Assembly: GCF_000425265.1 (NCBI RefSeq)
Contig: NZ_AUDC01000015.1
Location: forward strand, 100,218 to 164,217
Reading direction: 5' to 3'
DNA from: Maridesulfovibrio zosterae DSM 11974
GTDB taxonomy: Bacteria > Desulfobacterota > Desulfovibrionia > Desulfovibrionales > Desulfovibrionaceae
DNA: 64,000 bases
Below are positions 11,226 to 22,399 of this stretch, one piece after another. The position numbers and the translations under genes are program-made. The notes under the pieces were generated by a model. The model was not told the DNA's origin, made no database searches, and saw nothing but the letters and a program-made list of their open reading frames with translations. Numbering within the stretch: position 1 is the stretch's first letter; every line of letters starts with the position of its first letter.

Positions 11226-11255
11226 GGCTAAACCCCCCTTCGATATTGATTAGGC

Positions 11256-11672
11256 CTAGCCAAGAACCTTGGCTGTAACCTTCTGAGCAAAAGCTTCAAC
11301 TTCGCTACCAAGAACCTTCATTGCTGCACCCTTGTCAGATGCAACCTCTACACGAGCTGCTTTCATAGTTGCTGCTGCAACTTTTCCGGCTTCGGAGAGT
11401 AATGTGTGTTCATGGGAAGCGCCCTGTTCTTTGAAGTCGTTCCGGATGTCCATACCCTGCTTACGGGCACCGTCCAAAGCAGCTTCGTAATCCTTAACCT
11501 TAATATCAGCCTGCTGCGTGAAGTTCTCCACTTTAGAAAGCTGGTCACTCATAAGCTCCGCACGTCTCCGGATAATTTCACGGATAGGACGAAACATGAG
11601 AAGGTTGAGAACAAGAAGGGTGATGATGAAGTTCGCTAACTGGATAAAAAAGCTAATATCTAAATCAATCAT
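11256..11672 (-). CDS. ATP synthase b' subunit
   Basis: Second peripheral-stalk b-type subunit, 138 residues from the chosen start. It opens with MIDLDISFFIQLANFIITLLVLN, a single membrane helix, and continues as a coiled coil. The frame is open to an ATG at 11720, but only the ATG at 11672 has a Shine-Dalgarno sequence (GGGAG at five bases). Two different b subunits suggest a b/b' heterodimer as in cyanobacteria and many deltaproteobacteria. It is the first gene of the operon; no atpB (a) or atpE (c) gene is next to it. Confidence 0.9.
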   Translation of the reverse strand: MIDLDISFFIQLANFIITLLVLNLLMFRPIREIIRRRAELMSDQLSKVENFTQQADIKVKDYEAALDGARKQGMDIRNDFKEQGASHEHTLLSEAGKVAAATMKAARVEVASDKGAAMKVLGSEVEAFAQKVTAKVLG

Positions 11673-11814
11673 GCCTGCTCCCGAAAAGGTTGTGAATTTT
11701 TGTCCAAAGTCAGTCGCCATTTAGCTAATTTTAGAGGTTGTGTCAAAGGGTTTTTCGTTTTTAAGTGACTACTTTTACCCTCTCAGCCCTTGTCATTACT
11801 GGCTTGTTATTTTT

Positions 11815-12183
11815 TTAACTAATTTCTTCGTTTTTGGATTCAACTGTTTCAGGAGCTCTTGAACTCATAGTTACACGCCCCTCCAGAACAGCTCCTTCCT
11901 CAACAACCAGTACAGGGGTTACCAGATCACCCTGAAGGTTTGCGGTCTTGTGAAGAACAGCCTTCTCACTTGCATATACTTCACCATTAACCCTGCCACT
12001 AAGGACTAACTGACCGACTCTCAAGACCCCTTGGACACGGGCCTCTTTGCCCACAACAAGGGTTCCTTCAGACTCAACTTCACCATTGAAGTTGCCGTCA
12101 ATGCGGACTGCACCCTGAAAATTTAATTTTCCCTGATAATCAGTTCCACTACCTAAAAAAGCATTTATTTCATCTCTAGCCAT
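11815..12183 (-). CDS. Bactofilin
   Basis: A bactofilin-family cytoskeletal protein that polymerises without nucleotide, 122 residues from the chosen start. It begins MARDEINAFLGSGTDYQGKL and continues with the repeating beta-helix pattern (GAVRIDGNFNGEV, GRVNGEVYAS, ADLQGDLV-like turns). The frame is open to 12255, inside the end of rodA, but AGGAG five bases before the ATG at 12183 favours this start; an ATG at 12228 is possible. It follows mreB-mreC-mreD-mrdA-rodA, which fits a role in cell shape. Confidence 0.85.
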   Translation of the reverse strand: MARDEINAFLGSGTDYQGKLNFQGAVRIDGNFNGEVESEGTLVVGKEARVQGVLRVGQLVLSGRVNGEVYASEKAVLHKTANLQGDLVTPVLVVEEGAVLEGRVTMSSRAPETVESKNEEIS

Positions 12184-12235
12184 TTGATCTCCTTTTGCCC
12201 CCGAACCGTTTTTTGATAATCCAAACATACGGCTT

Positions 12236-13351
12236 TTACCCCTGTTTAAATACATAACGCCTCATGGATACGTTTAAAACGAGTCCCACAAGACAAAGAT
12301 TAACCACGGTGCCGCTGCCGCCGTAACTGATGAATGGTAAAGGGATGCCAACTACAGGCATTAGCCCGAGGACCATACCCATATTGATTAGGATTTGCCA
12401 GAAGAAATAAAAGAATACACCTGCCGCAAGATAGCTTCCGAAAAGGTCTTTTGCCTCTCTGGCGGTAACCACCATCTGATACAAAAATACGCAAAAAAGA
12501 CTAAGCAGAGTCATCGCTCCGACAAAGCCCCACTCTTCACCAAACACTGCAATAGCAAAGTCGGTGTGCTTTTCCGGTAAAAAGCGCAGTTGAGATTGAG
12601 TTCCACCTAAAAAACCTTTCCCCCACAACCGACCGGAACCGATTGCAATCTCAGACTGAATGATATGATATCCAGCACCAAGAGGATCGCTGGCAGGGTT
12701 CATGAACGAAACAATTCTGCGTTTCTGATAATCATGAAGAAACAACCACCCGACCGGGATTAAACATGGACCTAGAATAGCTAATGTCTTAAATAACTTA
12801 GGAGTTAATCCGCGATAAAGAATCATTCCGCCAAGAATAAGAAGAATATTCAACCCTGATCCAAGGTCCGGCTGGATAATAACCAGACCGGCGGGAACCA
12901 GTCCCACCCCCACTGTGTAGGCAAGTTTAGTCAGCCCGAGAGGCTCACTATCACGTGATAAAATTCTGGCCCCGATAATAAGAATTGTGATTTTAGCCAT
13001 TTCACTTGGCTGGAAATTAAAAAAACCAAGATCCAACCAGCGGCGGGCACCATAGATAGTTTTACCAACAAAGGGGACTGCCAACAGCAAAAGAACTGTC
13101 ACCCAAAACAAAGGCCATGCGATAGTCTTCAAATGCCTATAATCAAAGAGCATGAAAGTAATCATGCCCACAAAACCAAGTAATCCCCAAATAAGCTGTT
13201 TCTGATAAAATGAACTTACACTTATTCCCTCTTCAAGCCTGAACCCGCTTGCAGAATAGAGGTTCATAACTCCTAACAAAAAGAGTAAACCTGCAAGCCC
13301 CAGCAGCAGCCAGTTCATATGGATAAGCAGCCGTCTATCAATGGGTGACAT
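12236..13351 (-). CDS. rodA: Peptidoglycan glycosyltransferase RodA
   Basis: SEDS-family glycan polymerase of the elongasome, 371 residues with about ten membrane helices. Seen: GARRWLDLGFFNFQPSEMAKI, the PDLGSG motif with the key Asp (QPDLGSGL), the loop GSGRLWGKGFLGGTQSQLRFLPEKHTDF and the C-terminal GIPLPFISYGGSG. Its start overlaps the end of mrdA by 14 bp, so the pair is probably translated together. Confidence 0.97.
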   Translation of the reverse strand: MSPIDRRLLIHMNWLLLGLAGLLFLLGVMNLYSASGFRLEEGISVSSFYQKQLIWGLLGFVGMITFMLFDYRHLKTIAWPLFWVTVLLLLAVPFVGKTIYGARRWLDLGFFNFQPSEMAKITILIIGARILSRDSEPLGLTKLAYTVGVGLVPAGLVIIQPDLGSGLNILLILGGMILYRGLTPKLFKTLAILGPCLIPVGWLFLHDYQKRRIVSFMNPASDPLGAGYHIIQSEIAIGSGRLWGKGFLGGTQSQLRFLPEKHTDFAIAVFGEEWGFVGAMTLLSLFCVFLYQMVVTAREAKDLFGSYLAAGVFFYFFWQILINMGMVLGLMPVVGIPLPFISYGGSGTVVNLCLVGLVLNVSMRRYVFKQG

Positions 13352-15149
13352 TCACAGGCTCCTTTTTTTTGTCCGAAAAGATATGATCATATATAGCTTT
13401 GACTACAGGGCCTGCTCCCGAGCCTCCATGCAGGCCGTGTTCAACCATGCAGACAACGACATAGCGTTTGTCTCCTTTTTCAGCAAAACTGGCCATCCAT
13501 GCATGGTCTCTATATTTAAAGGGGATATCTTTATCTTTCATTTTTTTGATTTCATCGGTAAGTTTAACAACTTGCGCAGTACCGGTTTTACCACCGATAA
13601 CAACTCCTTTAATACGCAGCCTGCGAGCAGTTCCATGAGAACTGTCCACGGTCTGGATCATGGCTTTGCGAATTATTTCACGTTGTGCATCCGTGACCGG
13701 CAAATGTCCCTGTTCTTCTGCCGGCTCTCCGGCTAAAAGCTGTGGACGCAATAACCTGCCCCCATTTATCAGTGAAGAAATAAAACGAGCGACCTGCAAT
13801 GGAGAAACAAGCGTGTACCCTTGACCGATTGCAAAGTTCAGATTTTCACCAGGGTGCCATATTTCACCGTAACGACGTCTCTTCCACTCACGGGAAGGAA
13901 TTAATCCCGGCTTTTCATGGGGCAATGAAATCCCTGTGAGACTGCCAAACCCTGCTTTTTTGGTAAATTCACTTAGCTTATCAACACCAAGTTTCATTCC
14001 CAGCTTATAATAATAAACGTCACAGGACTCGACGAGTGATTTTTCAAGATCGGTCTCACCGTGGCCACCTCTTTTCCAACAGCGGAAAGTATACTTTCCA
14101 AGCTTGGTAAACCCCGGACAATAAACGGTGTCTTCAGGCGTAATTACACCATAATGCAGCCCTGCAGCAGCTACAGCCAGCTTAAAAATTGATCCCGGGG
14201 GATAAACACTCTGGATAACCCTGTTCTGTAGAGGAGTTCGTGGATCATCTCTAAGAGCAACCCATTGTTTCTGACTCAGTCCAACAGTAAAAGCATTATT
14301 GTCATAAGACGGAGCACTGACGAAAGCCAGAATCTGGCCATTATCAGGATTCATAACCACAACAGCTCCTGCTTTGCCTTTCAGAAGCTTACCGCCAAGC
14401 TCCTGCAGATCAAAGTCAATTGAAAGATCAATATCCTCGCCGGCGACAGGAGAATTTAAAATTCGTTCTTTCAGCCGACGCCCGGTGGCATCAACTTCAC
14501 TCTGCCTGCGCCCTTTTATTCCACGAAATCTTTTCTCCAAAACATATTCCAGGCCCTGCTTGCCTACATAGTCTCCCACGGCAAGCCCCGAGTCGGACTC
14601 GAGCTCCTCCTCATCAACTTCAGCAACATAACCAAGGACATGAGAAAAAAGAGATCCTTGAAGATATTTTCTCCGGGGACGGACCACTATTTCAAGGCCG
14701 GGCCAGTGTAAGGAATTTGCTTCGATTACAGCGACCTGCTCAAAAGTAAGATTTGGCACAAGAATAAGAGGTTCGAAAGGTTTTACCCTTCGCTTGGATT
14801 TTTTAAATACTTTTTTAATATCGGCAAGATCAACTCCGGTCCACTTAGAGACAGTCTCCAGGGTTGCATCAAGTTTTTTACAGTCTTCCCGGACAATTCC
14901 CAAAGCGTAAGCAGGTTCATTTACTGCCAGCAAAACACCATTACGATCACGGATAAGACCGCGTGGAGCGTAGAGTTTATCCTGACGAAGCTGGTTATTC
15001 ATAGCCTGCTCGGCAAAATAATCACCCTTATGAATTTGCAGATACCAAAACCGTAAAGCAAAAATGCAGAAGAGCAATAGGATCAATCCCTGTAAAAGGA
15101 ATAGACCATTTCTTGGAGGTTGCTGATTTTTGGACTCATACAGACTCAT
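13338..15149 (-). CDS. mrdA: Penicillin-binding protein 2 (elongasome transpeptidase)
   Basis: Class B PBP that crosslinks peptidoglycan during elongation as partner of RodA; 603 residues. Seen: one N-terminal membrane helix (about 16-34), the dimerisation/pedestal domain, then the transpeptidase with SxxK as PGSIFK, the second motif as SCD and the third as KTGTAQ. Overlaps mreD by 14 bp upstream and rodA by 14 bp downstream. Confidence 0.97.
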   Translation of the reverse strand: MSLYESKNQQPPRNGLFLLQGLILLLFCIFALRFWYLQIHKGDYFAEQAMNNQLRQDKLYAPRGLIRDRNGVLLAVNEPAYALGIVREDCKKLDATLETVSKWTGVDLADIKKVFKKSKRRVKPFEPLILVPNLTFEQVAVIEANSLHWPGLEIVVRPRRKYLQGSLFSHVLGYVAEVDEEELESDSGLAVGDYVGKQGLEYVLEKRFRGIKGRRQSEVDATGRRLKERILNSPVAGEDIDLSIDFDLQELGGKLLKGKAGAVVVMNPDNGQILAFVSAPSYDNNAFTVGLSQKQWVALRDDPRTPLQNRVIQSVYPPGSIFKLAVAAAGLHYGVITPEDTVYCPGFTKLGKYTFRCWKRGGHGETDLEKSLVESCDVYYYKLGMKLGVDKLSEFTKKAGFGSLTGISLPHEKPGLIPSREWKRRRYGEIWHPGENLNFAIGQGYTLVSPLQVARFISSLINGGRLLRPQLLAGEPAEEQGHLPVTDAQREIIRKAMIQTVDSSHGTARRLRIKGVVIGGKTGTAQVVKLTDEIKKMKDKDIPFKYRDHAWMASFAEKGDKRYVVVCMVEHGLHGGSGAGPVVKAIYDHIFSDKKKEPVNVTH

Positions 15150-15597
15150 GTTTAAAACCTGCTGGATAAAGGTACTTCAAAAGCAGCCATTCTATCGGAA
15201 AGATAAGGGCTTGAAGAATGCCCTCAAAAATATACCTGTCAGACACCCAGACCATGTCAGCCAGCATTGCCATTACAGCAGTAAGCAGTGGATGTAGCAC
15301 TCCAAGAACGACACCGCAAAGCAATGCAAACATCATACTTTGCACATCAAAGAACATTGCACCGCAACGATATAGAATTAAGATGGAAGAATACCAGAGA
15401 ATGGAATAACCGAAAGGAAGGCCGCCGATACCGTCTTGAATCAGCGCCCAGATAAGAATCATCCAGAAGAAATATTTACGTTTACCAAGCTGGATACACA
15501 ACAGGAGTCCCGGAGCCATAAAATCAACCCCCGGCAACATCTTCTGTGCCCATATTGCCACAAAAGTAAATGCGGCCCACCACAAAACTGACTGCAT
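15136..15597 (-). CDS. mreD: Rod shape-determining protein MreD
   Basis: Small integral membrane protein of the elongasome, 153 residues with about five hydrophobic helices. It matches the MreD pattern of a short polytopic protein between mreC and PBP2, including WALIQDGIGGLPFGYS in the middle. Starts one base after the mreC stop and overlaps mrdA. Sequence conservation in the family is low, so position in the operon carries weight. Confidence 0.88.
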   Translation of the reverse strand: MQSVLWWAAFTFVAIWAQKMLPGVDFMAPGLLLCIQLGKRKYFFWMILIWALIQDGIGGLPFGYSILWYSSILILYRCGAMFFDVQSMMFALLCGVVLGVLHPLLTAVMAMLADMVWVSDRYIFEGILQALIFPIEWLLLKYLYPAGFKHESV

Positions 15598-15598
15598 A

Positions 15599-16507
15599 CT
15601 ACTCTCCCAAGGCAGTGGTTCTATTGCCTGTACCTATAGAAGTGGAGTTGGAATTCGCTCCTGTGGCGTTAACCGGATTAAACTGTTGAAGAAGAAGCAC
15701 TTCTTCAGTGTTTTTCATATCCGCGAGAGGAACAGCTTCAATTTTAAGGAAAAGTGAAATGTCTGACCGCTCAACAGAAACGACTTTTGCAATGGGTAAT
15801 CCGGGGGGAAAAATACCTGCAAGTCCAGAAGTAACAAGAATCTCGCCTTCATTAACGGCAGAATTAAGTTTCACATACTTAACACTAAGCGGTTCGCCTT
15901 CCCCGTTACCTATGAGTAATCCGGCAGAACGGTTTAACTGCCCTCGCACTGAGATACGACTATTACGATCTGAAATCAGCATGGCTTTGGAAGCAGTAAG
16001 CCCAGGTTGAACAATACGCCCGAGAACTCCACGAGAAGTCATTACCGGAGTATCGGGCAGAATCCCTGAACTGATACCCTTCCCCAGAATAACAGAATCA
16101 AGAGCTGCGGACGGTCCCATTCTGTGAGCAATAATCCGCGCTCCGTCTGTGGTCCAGCCGTCAACAGGAGAGATATTCAAAAGTTTTTGAAAGCGATCCG
16201 CCTCGGCAGCCTTTTCACGCAACTTCATAATCTCAAGCCGCATAAGATTGTTCTGGGAACTCAATTGGTCATTGAGCTGCTTGAGCCCTATAAGATAAAT
16301 ATACTCATCCCAGAAAGCCTCGGACTTATCATGAACCCATTCACCGGGCCATAAAACCCATTTAACAATTTCAAGGCCAGTAAAAGCTGAAAGACGGTCA
16401 AGCTGCCCGGACCTCAAATTCCATGAGTACAGGCTAAGATAAACAAAAAGAGCAATGATGACGGCTATAGCGGCACGCTTGAGCTTCACACTTAATCCTC
16501 TGAACAT
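15599..16507 (-). CDS. mreC: Rod shape-determining protein MreC
   Basis: Periplasmic scaffold of the elongasome, 302 residues. Seen: one N-terminal membrane helix (about 9-28), a coiled coil around QLNDQLSSQNNLMRLEIMKL, and the MreC beta-barrel core with ARIIAH, GVLGRIVQPG, LISDRNSRI and VTSGLAGIFPPGLPI. The C-terminal 30 residues are a low-complexity Asn/Thr/Gly/Ser tail. Placed 207 bp downstream of mreB on the same strand. Confidence 0.95.
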   Translation of the reverse strand: MFRGLSVKLKRAAIAVIIALFVYLSLYSWNLRSGQLDRLSAFTGLEIVKWVLWPGEWVHDKSEAFWDEYIYLIGLKQLNDQLSSQNNLMRLEIMKLREKAAEADRFQKLLNISPVDGWTTDGARIIAHRMGPSAALDSVILGKGISSGILPDTPVMTSRGVLGRIVQPGLTASKAMLISDRNSRISVRGQLNRSAGLLIGNGEGEPLSVKYVKLNSAVNEGEILVTSGLAGIFPPGLPIAKVVSVERSDISLFLKIEAVPLADMKNTEEVLLLQQFNPVNATGANSNSTSIGTGNRTTALGE

Positions 16508-16714
16508 GTAAAAACAGAGATTAAAAAAACGCTGAATCAGAAAAAATGAAAAACAATAACTCTGAAAACAAGAATCCAGCCTATCTGGAAATTTTCAACT
16601 ATCCGCTGGCTGCAACTCAATTGTATCTAAGGCCATAGCTTCTCAAGAAATAACTCCGAAAAACTATGACCTCAGTAGCAATCGATATACTGGATTCATC
16701 CGCAAAAAGCAGAA

Positions 16715-17821
<1,107 letters not shown>

Positions 17822-17989
17822 CTATCAAAAGAAATTCCTTTGAGTTAACTAGCAGAAGAAACTGTCACAAGCAACACATTACATATATCTTGCTTGTGTA
17901 GTTTCAGCCTACTAATATATTGTAACTTTTATTTATTTTCATAACATACACCGTAACTCAGCCAACATATTCAAAAATAAGGATTCTAA

Positions 17990-18949
17990 ATGAACCGTTT
18001 TTACGGACTAGCAGCGCGCCTGAAGCAAACCTTCGGTGAGCGCGTCCAAAAAATACCCTTGGATTTCGGGTTTACATGCCCAAACCGTGATGGAAAAATT
18101 TCACATAAAGGATGTATCTTCTGCAGTCCTCAAGGAGCAGGTTCAGGACTGCATGAACAAGCCATGAATATTGAAGACCAGTGGGCTTACTGGCAAAATA
18201 AACTTAGCGAATTTTATTCGACAAAACTCTATCTTGCATACCTGCAATCATATTCAAATACATATTGCAGTGCCGAAGAATTGAAACACGCTCTGGACCA
18301 ACTTAAAGGCCTTCCCGGATTAGTCGGAATCTGTATTGGTACCCGCCCAGATTGTCTCGACTCAGAAAAGCTTAGATTGATTAAGAATCTTGATTTAAAA
18401 GAAACATGGATTGATCTTGGACTTCAAAGCTCGAATGATAAGACCCTTAAACGCATCAATAGAGGCCATGATGCTAAATGCTATGCAGATGCGGTGAAAC
18501 TTACTCACTCCAACGGTATTGATGTTTGTGCTCATGTTATTGCCGGGCTTCCCGGTGAAGGAGAAAAAGAATTTTTAGAATCAGTTCAATTCCTGAATGA
18601 ACTTCCTGTGTCCGGCATTAAATTTCATAATCTCTTTGTAGGAGAAGGATCACCTCTTCAAAAACTATATCTATCAGGTAAATATAAGGTGCTGGAGCAG
18701 AATGAGTATGTGGAGATGCTGGTCAGAGCCATTTCCATACTAAGACCTGACATAATCATTCATCGCCTTAGGGCTGATGCTGTACCAGGTGAACTTGTTG
18801 CCCCTGAATGGGCGCGTATAAAACGCAAGGTTCTAAATGCAATCAACATGAAAATGAAGGATAACCATTTATGGCAGGGCAGCGCTCGCCCGGATGCCTC
18901 AAAAACGCTGCCTCAATGGTTCAATCCGGACTGTAAACCACCACTTTAA
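17990..18949 (+). CDS. Radical SAM protein, YhcC/TIGR01212 family
   Basis: A 319-residue radical SAM enzyme. The N-terminus RLKQTFGERVQKIPLDFGF is followed by the iron-sulfur cysteines in the family's wide spacing, CPNRDGKISHKGCIFC (three Cys), then the SAM-binding strands YLQSYSNTY and GICIGTRPDC. The reaction of this family (E. coli YhcC) is not firmly established. It is the only plus-strand gene between the mre block and the pst genes and ends convergently with pstA. Confidence 0.88.
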   Translation: MNRFYGLAARLKQTFGERVQKIPLDFGFTCPNRDGKISHKGCIFCSPQGAGSGLHEQAMNIEDQWAYWQNKLSEFYSTKLYLAYLQSYSNTYCSAEELKHALDQLKGLPGLVGICIGTRPDCLDSEKLRLIKNLDLKETWIDLGLQSSNDKTLKRINRGHDAKCYADAVKLTHSNGIDVCAHVIAGLPGEGEKEFLESVQFLNELPVSGIKFHNLFVGEGSPLQKLYLSGKYKVLEQNEYVEMLVRAISILRPDIIIHRLRADAVPGELVAPEWARIKRKVLNAINMKMKDNHLWQGSARPDASKTLPQWFNPDCKPPL

Positions 18950-19044
18950 ACTATAAAGTCAAATCATATTAATGGGAAAAGGCCCGCATTCTCAGTGAGA
19001 ACACGAACCTTTTCAAGCACGGTCAAGAGTGTGGGAATATAAAT

Positions 19045-19995
19045 TTATCGACCTATTTTTTTCTGCATCTTTGCCCGGATATAGATTGCTATCAAATTCA
19101 TGCCCAGAACGAGTGCAATAAGAACTAATGATGTACCGTACTGAATGTGGCGTGTTTTTTCTATTTCAGTACCTGCGGTTGCAAGCACATAAATATGATA
19201 AGGAAGCGCCATTACATCATCAAAAAGTGACTGCGGCATTTCCGGAGTAAAAAACACTGCAGCGGTAAACATAATTGCAGCAGTTTCACCTGCAGCGCGT
19301 GAAAGGGTCAGGATGGCTCCGGTAAGCATACCCGGTAGCGCAGCGGGAAGAACTACTTTATAAATTGTCTGCCATTTTGTTGCGCCAAGTCCGAGTGAAG
19401 CTTCACGGTATGTCTGTGGAACAGATCTTAAAGCTTCTTCAGATGCCCCGATTACGAGAGGTAAGGCCAATGCTCCAAGAGTGCAGACCCCGGCCATAAT
19501 ACTGACCCCCATCCCCATAACAGTCACAAACAGGGAAAGTCCGAACAATCCAAAGACAACAGAAGGAACTCCGGCAAGGTTGTTGATACCAAGACGGATA
19601 ATTCTTACAAGCTTAGGCGATGTCGCATATTCATTCAGGTAGATAGCTGTTGCAATTCCCCATGGCAAGGCAATAAGTAAAGCACCGTAGCTGAGTACTA
19701 TTGTCCCCACTATACATGGAAAAATTCCACCTTCGGTCATAGAATTTCGCGGAGATTCAGTCAAAAACTCCCAACTCATGGCGGGAAGACCATAATAAAG
19801 GACGAATCCGCAAATTATGATGAGAGCGAGCCCGTTAATAACAGCGGCTCCTTTGAAAATTAAGAAAACCAGTTTTTCAATTTTTTCTCTTATGGAATAA
19901 TTTCCATGCCCCGGTTCCAGCATGGTCTCTGCGACCAGATCATTACTATCCATCATGGAATTCACTTGCTCTAAAGTTTCAGCGGAATTATTCAT
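19045..19995 (-). CDS. pstA: Phosphate ABC transporter permease PstA
   Basis: Inner-membrane permease subunit of the high-affinity phosphate importer, 316 residues from the chosen start. About six helices; the EAA-type loop contacting the ATPase reads ASEEALRSVPQTYREASLGLGATKWQTI (parts at about 200-230). ATG at 20007 is also in frame, but AGGA five bases before the ATG at 19995 favours the latter. No pstB or phoU follows: the next gene is convergent, so the ATPase must come from elsewhere. Confidence 0.93.
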   Translation of the reverse strand: MNNSAETLEQVNSMMDSNDLVAETMLEPGHGNYSIREKIEKLVFLIFKGAAVINGLALIIICGFVLYYGLPAMSWEFLTESPRNSMTEGGIFPCIVGTIVLSYGALLIALPWGIATAIYLNEYATSPKLVRIIRLGINNLAGVPSVVFGLFGLSLFVTVMGMGVSIMAGVCTLGALALPLVIGASEEALRSVPQTYREASLGLGATKWQTIYKVVLPAALPGMLTGAILTLSRAAGETAAIMFTAAVFFTPEMPQSLFDDVMALPYHIYVLATAGTEIEKTRHIQYGTSLVLIALVLGMNLIAIYIRAKMQKKIGR

Positions 19996-20030
19996 TTTAT
20001 TCCTCATAATTATATCTTCAGGTATCCAGA

Positions 20031-21383
20031 CTACAGAGTCGCGGAACCGACCTGCTTGTATTTATGTGCTACATAATCAGCAATAAGGTTGAATGCCATG
20101 GTAAACAAAAAGAGCACCATGCCGATGGCAAACAGTGCATGATAATGTTCACTATGAAAGGGAGCTTCACCCATTTCTGCGGCGATAGATGCAGGCATAG
20201 GGCGAACTGGGTCAAATATTGAAGTTGGGAGAAGTCCGGCACCACCAGCAACCATTAGCACAACCATTGTTTCACCTATGGAGCGGGCCATCCCAAGAAT
20301 AACTCCTGTAGAAATCCCGGATAAGGAAGCAGGGATAAGCACTTTGTATATAGACTGCCAATGAGTTGCGCCAAGAGCCAGTGAAGCCTCTTTAAGCTCT
20401 GGTGGCACGGAGTAAAGAGCATCTTCAGAAAGACTGGTAATTGTTGGGACCGCCATAAATGCAAGCATTACCGATGCATTAAAAAGATTTAGTCCGACTG
20501 CGATATCGAATGTATCCTGTAAAAAAGGAGCAACAACTACCATACCAAAAAAACCGATAACGACAGAAGGAAGTGCCGCCAGCATTTCGACAGCAGGCTT
20601 AACGATGCTGCGTACTCGCGCAGATGCAATCTCGGCAAGATAAATCGCCGTCATGACTCCTAGTGGAACCGCGATAAGAGATGAAAGCATTGTAACCGCA
20701 CCGGACCCGACAATAAGCGGCCAGATTCCAAGAGCTGGAGGTTCATCAGTAGGATACCACTCAAATCCAAAAATAAAATCAGGTAATGAGACATAGTGAA
20801 AGACCGGCAATCCTTCGACAAATAGAAAAACCATAATTAAAAAGAGAACTAGGACAGAAGTAAATGCAGTTACGAGGAAGCAGGAATGTATAATACGCTC
20901 TGTAGTTCTTCTGCTAAAATTAAAAAATGAGATTATGAAAATTACAATTCCTGCCAGTCCTAAAAATAGACTGAAAAGATACCATCCACTTGAACGCGCT
21001 GAGATCATTGATTCGGTACTTGATTTAATGAGGTTGAAATTTCCATCCTCATTTTTTTTAGCGCCCATTGCAGCTGCGTTTGTCCGGACATATGTGTAAA
21101 TTGAATTCAAGTCTGAATTAAGCTCTTTCACTCTGAGTTCTTTTTCAGCCTTTGTCAGACCTGATTCTTCAATAGATTCTGAAACTTCATGAGTGGAAAG
21201 CATCATGACTTTCTTGAGCACACTAATAGGGCTCATAGAATAGTCTCCCCTCTGCGCTACTTTATCTGTAGCGGAAATAAAAATCTGTTCAGCTTCAGTT
21301 TTAGTACCGAGTTTATAGGCATAAACTCCGGAGAAAACTGACAGTATGATAAGAAGTAAACAGATGTTACGGGACGTAATCAC
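20031..21383 (-). CDS. pstC: Phosphate ABC transporter permease PstC, with long periplasmic insert
   Basis: Partner permease to PstA, 450 residues against a usual 300-320. After helix 1 (about 5-23) there is an extra hydrophilic stretch of roughly 110 residues, Lys/Glu/Ser-rich and predicted outside, before helix 2 (about 136-156). The C-terminal 290 residues are a normal PstC permease with EDALYSVPPELKEASLALGATHW. The insert is probably a lineage-specific periplasmic domain of unknown role. Confidence 0.93.
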   Translation of the reverse strand: MITSRNICLLLIILSVFSGVYAYKLGTKTEAEQIFISATDKVAQRGDYSMSPISVLKKVMMLSTHEVSESIEESGLTKAEKELRVKELNSDLNSIYTYVRTNAAAMGAKKNEDGNFNLIKSSTESMISARSSGWYLFSLFLGLAGIVIFIISFFNFSRRTTERIIHSCFLVTAFTSVLVLFLIMVFLFVEGLPVFHYVSLPDFIFGFEWYPTDEPPALGIWPLIVGSGAVTMLSSLIAVPLGVMTAIYLAEIASARVRSIVKPAVEMLAALPSVVIGFFGMVVVAPFLQDTFDIAVGLNLFNASVMLAFMAVPTITSLSEDALYSVPPELKEASLALGATHWQSIYKVLIPASLSGISTGVILGMARSIGETMVVLMVAGGAGLLPTSIFDPVRPMPASIAAEMGEAPFHSEHYHALFAIGMVLFLFTMAFNLIADYVAHKYKQVGSATL

Positions 21384-21438
21384 GACTTTTCCCCTGATAT
21401 AAAATTTTAAGTGACAATAAGTAAGTATGTTTGAGAAT

Positions 21439-21480
21439 AAGTACTCTGAGGAGCCTCAGCTCCCCAGAGTACTTTTATTT
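21439..21480 (-). terminator. Hairpin between pstS and pstC
   Basis: Arms AAGTACTCTG(A)GGAGC (21439-21454) and GCTCC(C)CAGAGTACTT (21459-21474) form a 15-bp stem. On the minus strand it sits between pstS and pstC and is followed by a weak T run only, so partial termination or 3'-end protection of pstS mRNA is likely. That would give more binding protein than permease. Confidence 0.6.
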
Positions 21481-21506
21481 TAGACTAGGACCATCAAAAC
21501 CATTTA

Positions 21507-22325
21507 CTATTTTACAGGAATGAAACCAGTGTCAGCAGCAAGTTTCTGACCGGCAGGACTCATCATGAAATCAACGAGAGCTTTTGTTTCGCCTGTTGGT
21601 TTACCGGGAGTATAAAGATTAAGCCCACGTGCAATCGGGTAAGATCCGTCTTTTGCAGCTGCAACAGAAGGTGAAATTCCGTTTACAGATACACCTTTGA
21701 GTTCTTTATTCAGATAAGCAAGACCAACATAGCCGATTGCTTTTTTGTTTTTTGATACAGCCTGTGCAACAGCACCATTGGAAGCCTGTAGCAGAGCCCC
21801 TGGGAATACACGGTGTTTTTTACCGTCTTTCTTCATTATTTTGCTTTTCCAGCAGTCATAGGTACCGGAAGAAGTATCACGTGAAATCACAACGATCTTT
21901 GCATCTTCGCCGCCAAGCTCTTTCCAGTTAGTGATCTTACCAGTATAAATACCGAACAACTGAGCTTTAGTTAGTGCGCCTACCGGGTTTGCGGGGTTAA
22001 CAACAGGTACAATGCAGTCAAGAGCTACAATGAACTGCTCAGGAGCACGGCCATTGGCTGTTGCTTTCTCGATTTCGCTGCTTTTCATATCGCGGGACAT
22101 CATTCCGATATCGGTTGTGCCGTCGATAAGTGCCTTAGCACCATTTGAAGAGCCTCCACCAGAGATGGAAATGGAAACATTAGGGTTAGCCTTCATGAAA
22201 GCTTCAGCAGCCTTCTGCATGAGAGGCAGAACAGTGGTAGAACCTTTAACCTGAAGAGTTCCGGCAAATGCGGAACCTGTAAATGCCATAACCATAATAG
22301 CTACGAGTGCGATAATTTTTTTCAT
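21507..22325 (-). CDS. pstS: Phosphate-binding protein PstS
   Basis: Periplasmic phosphate receptor of the Pst importer, 272 residues. A signal peptide is clear (MKKIIALVAIMVMAFTGSAFA, cleavage before GTLQVKGS). Phosphate-binding features include KGSTTVLP, SGGGSSNGAKALIDG, and SRDTSSGTYD. GGAAAGG precedes the ATG. First gene of the pstS-pstC-pstA unit. Confidence 0.96.
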   Translation of the reverse strand: MKKIIALVAIMVMAFTGSAFAGTLQVKGSTTVLPLMQKAAEAFMKANPNVSISISGGGSSNGAKALIDGTTDIGMMSRDMKSSEIEKATANGRAPEQFIVALDCIVPVVNPANPVGALTKAQLFGIYTGKITNWKELGGEDAKIVVISRDTSSGTYDCWKSKIMKKDGKKHRVFPGALLQASNGAVAQAVSKNKKAIGYVGLAYLNKELKGVSVNGISPSVAAAKDGSYPIARGLNLYTPGKPTGETKALVDFMMSPAGQKLAADTGFIPVK

Positions 22326-22399
22326 GACCTTTCCTCCGAATGTAGATTTTTTTCAAACACAGTTAGATCGTGTCCGTTTCTTTCGTTGCACAAAGGTCT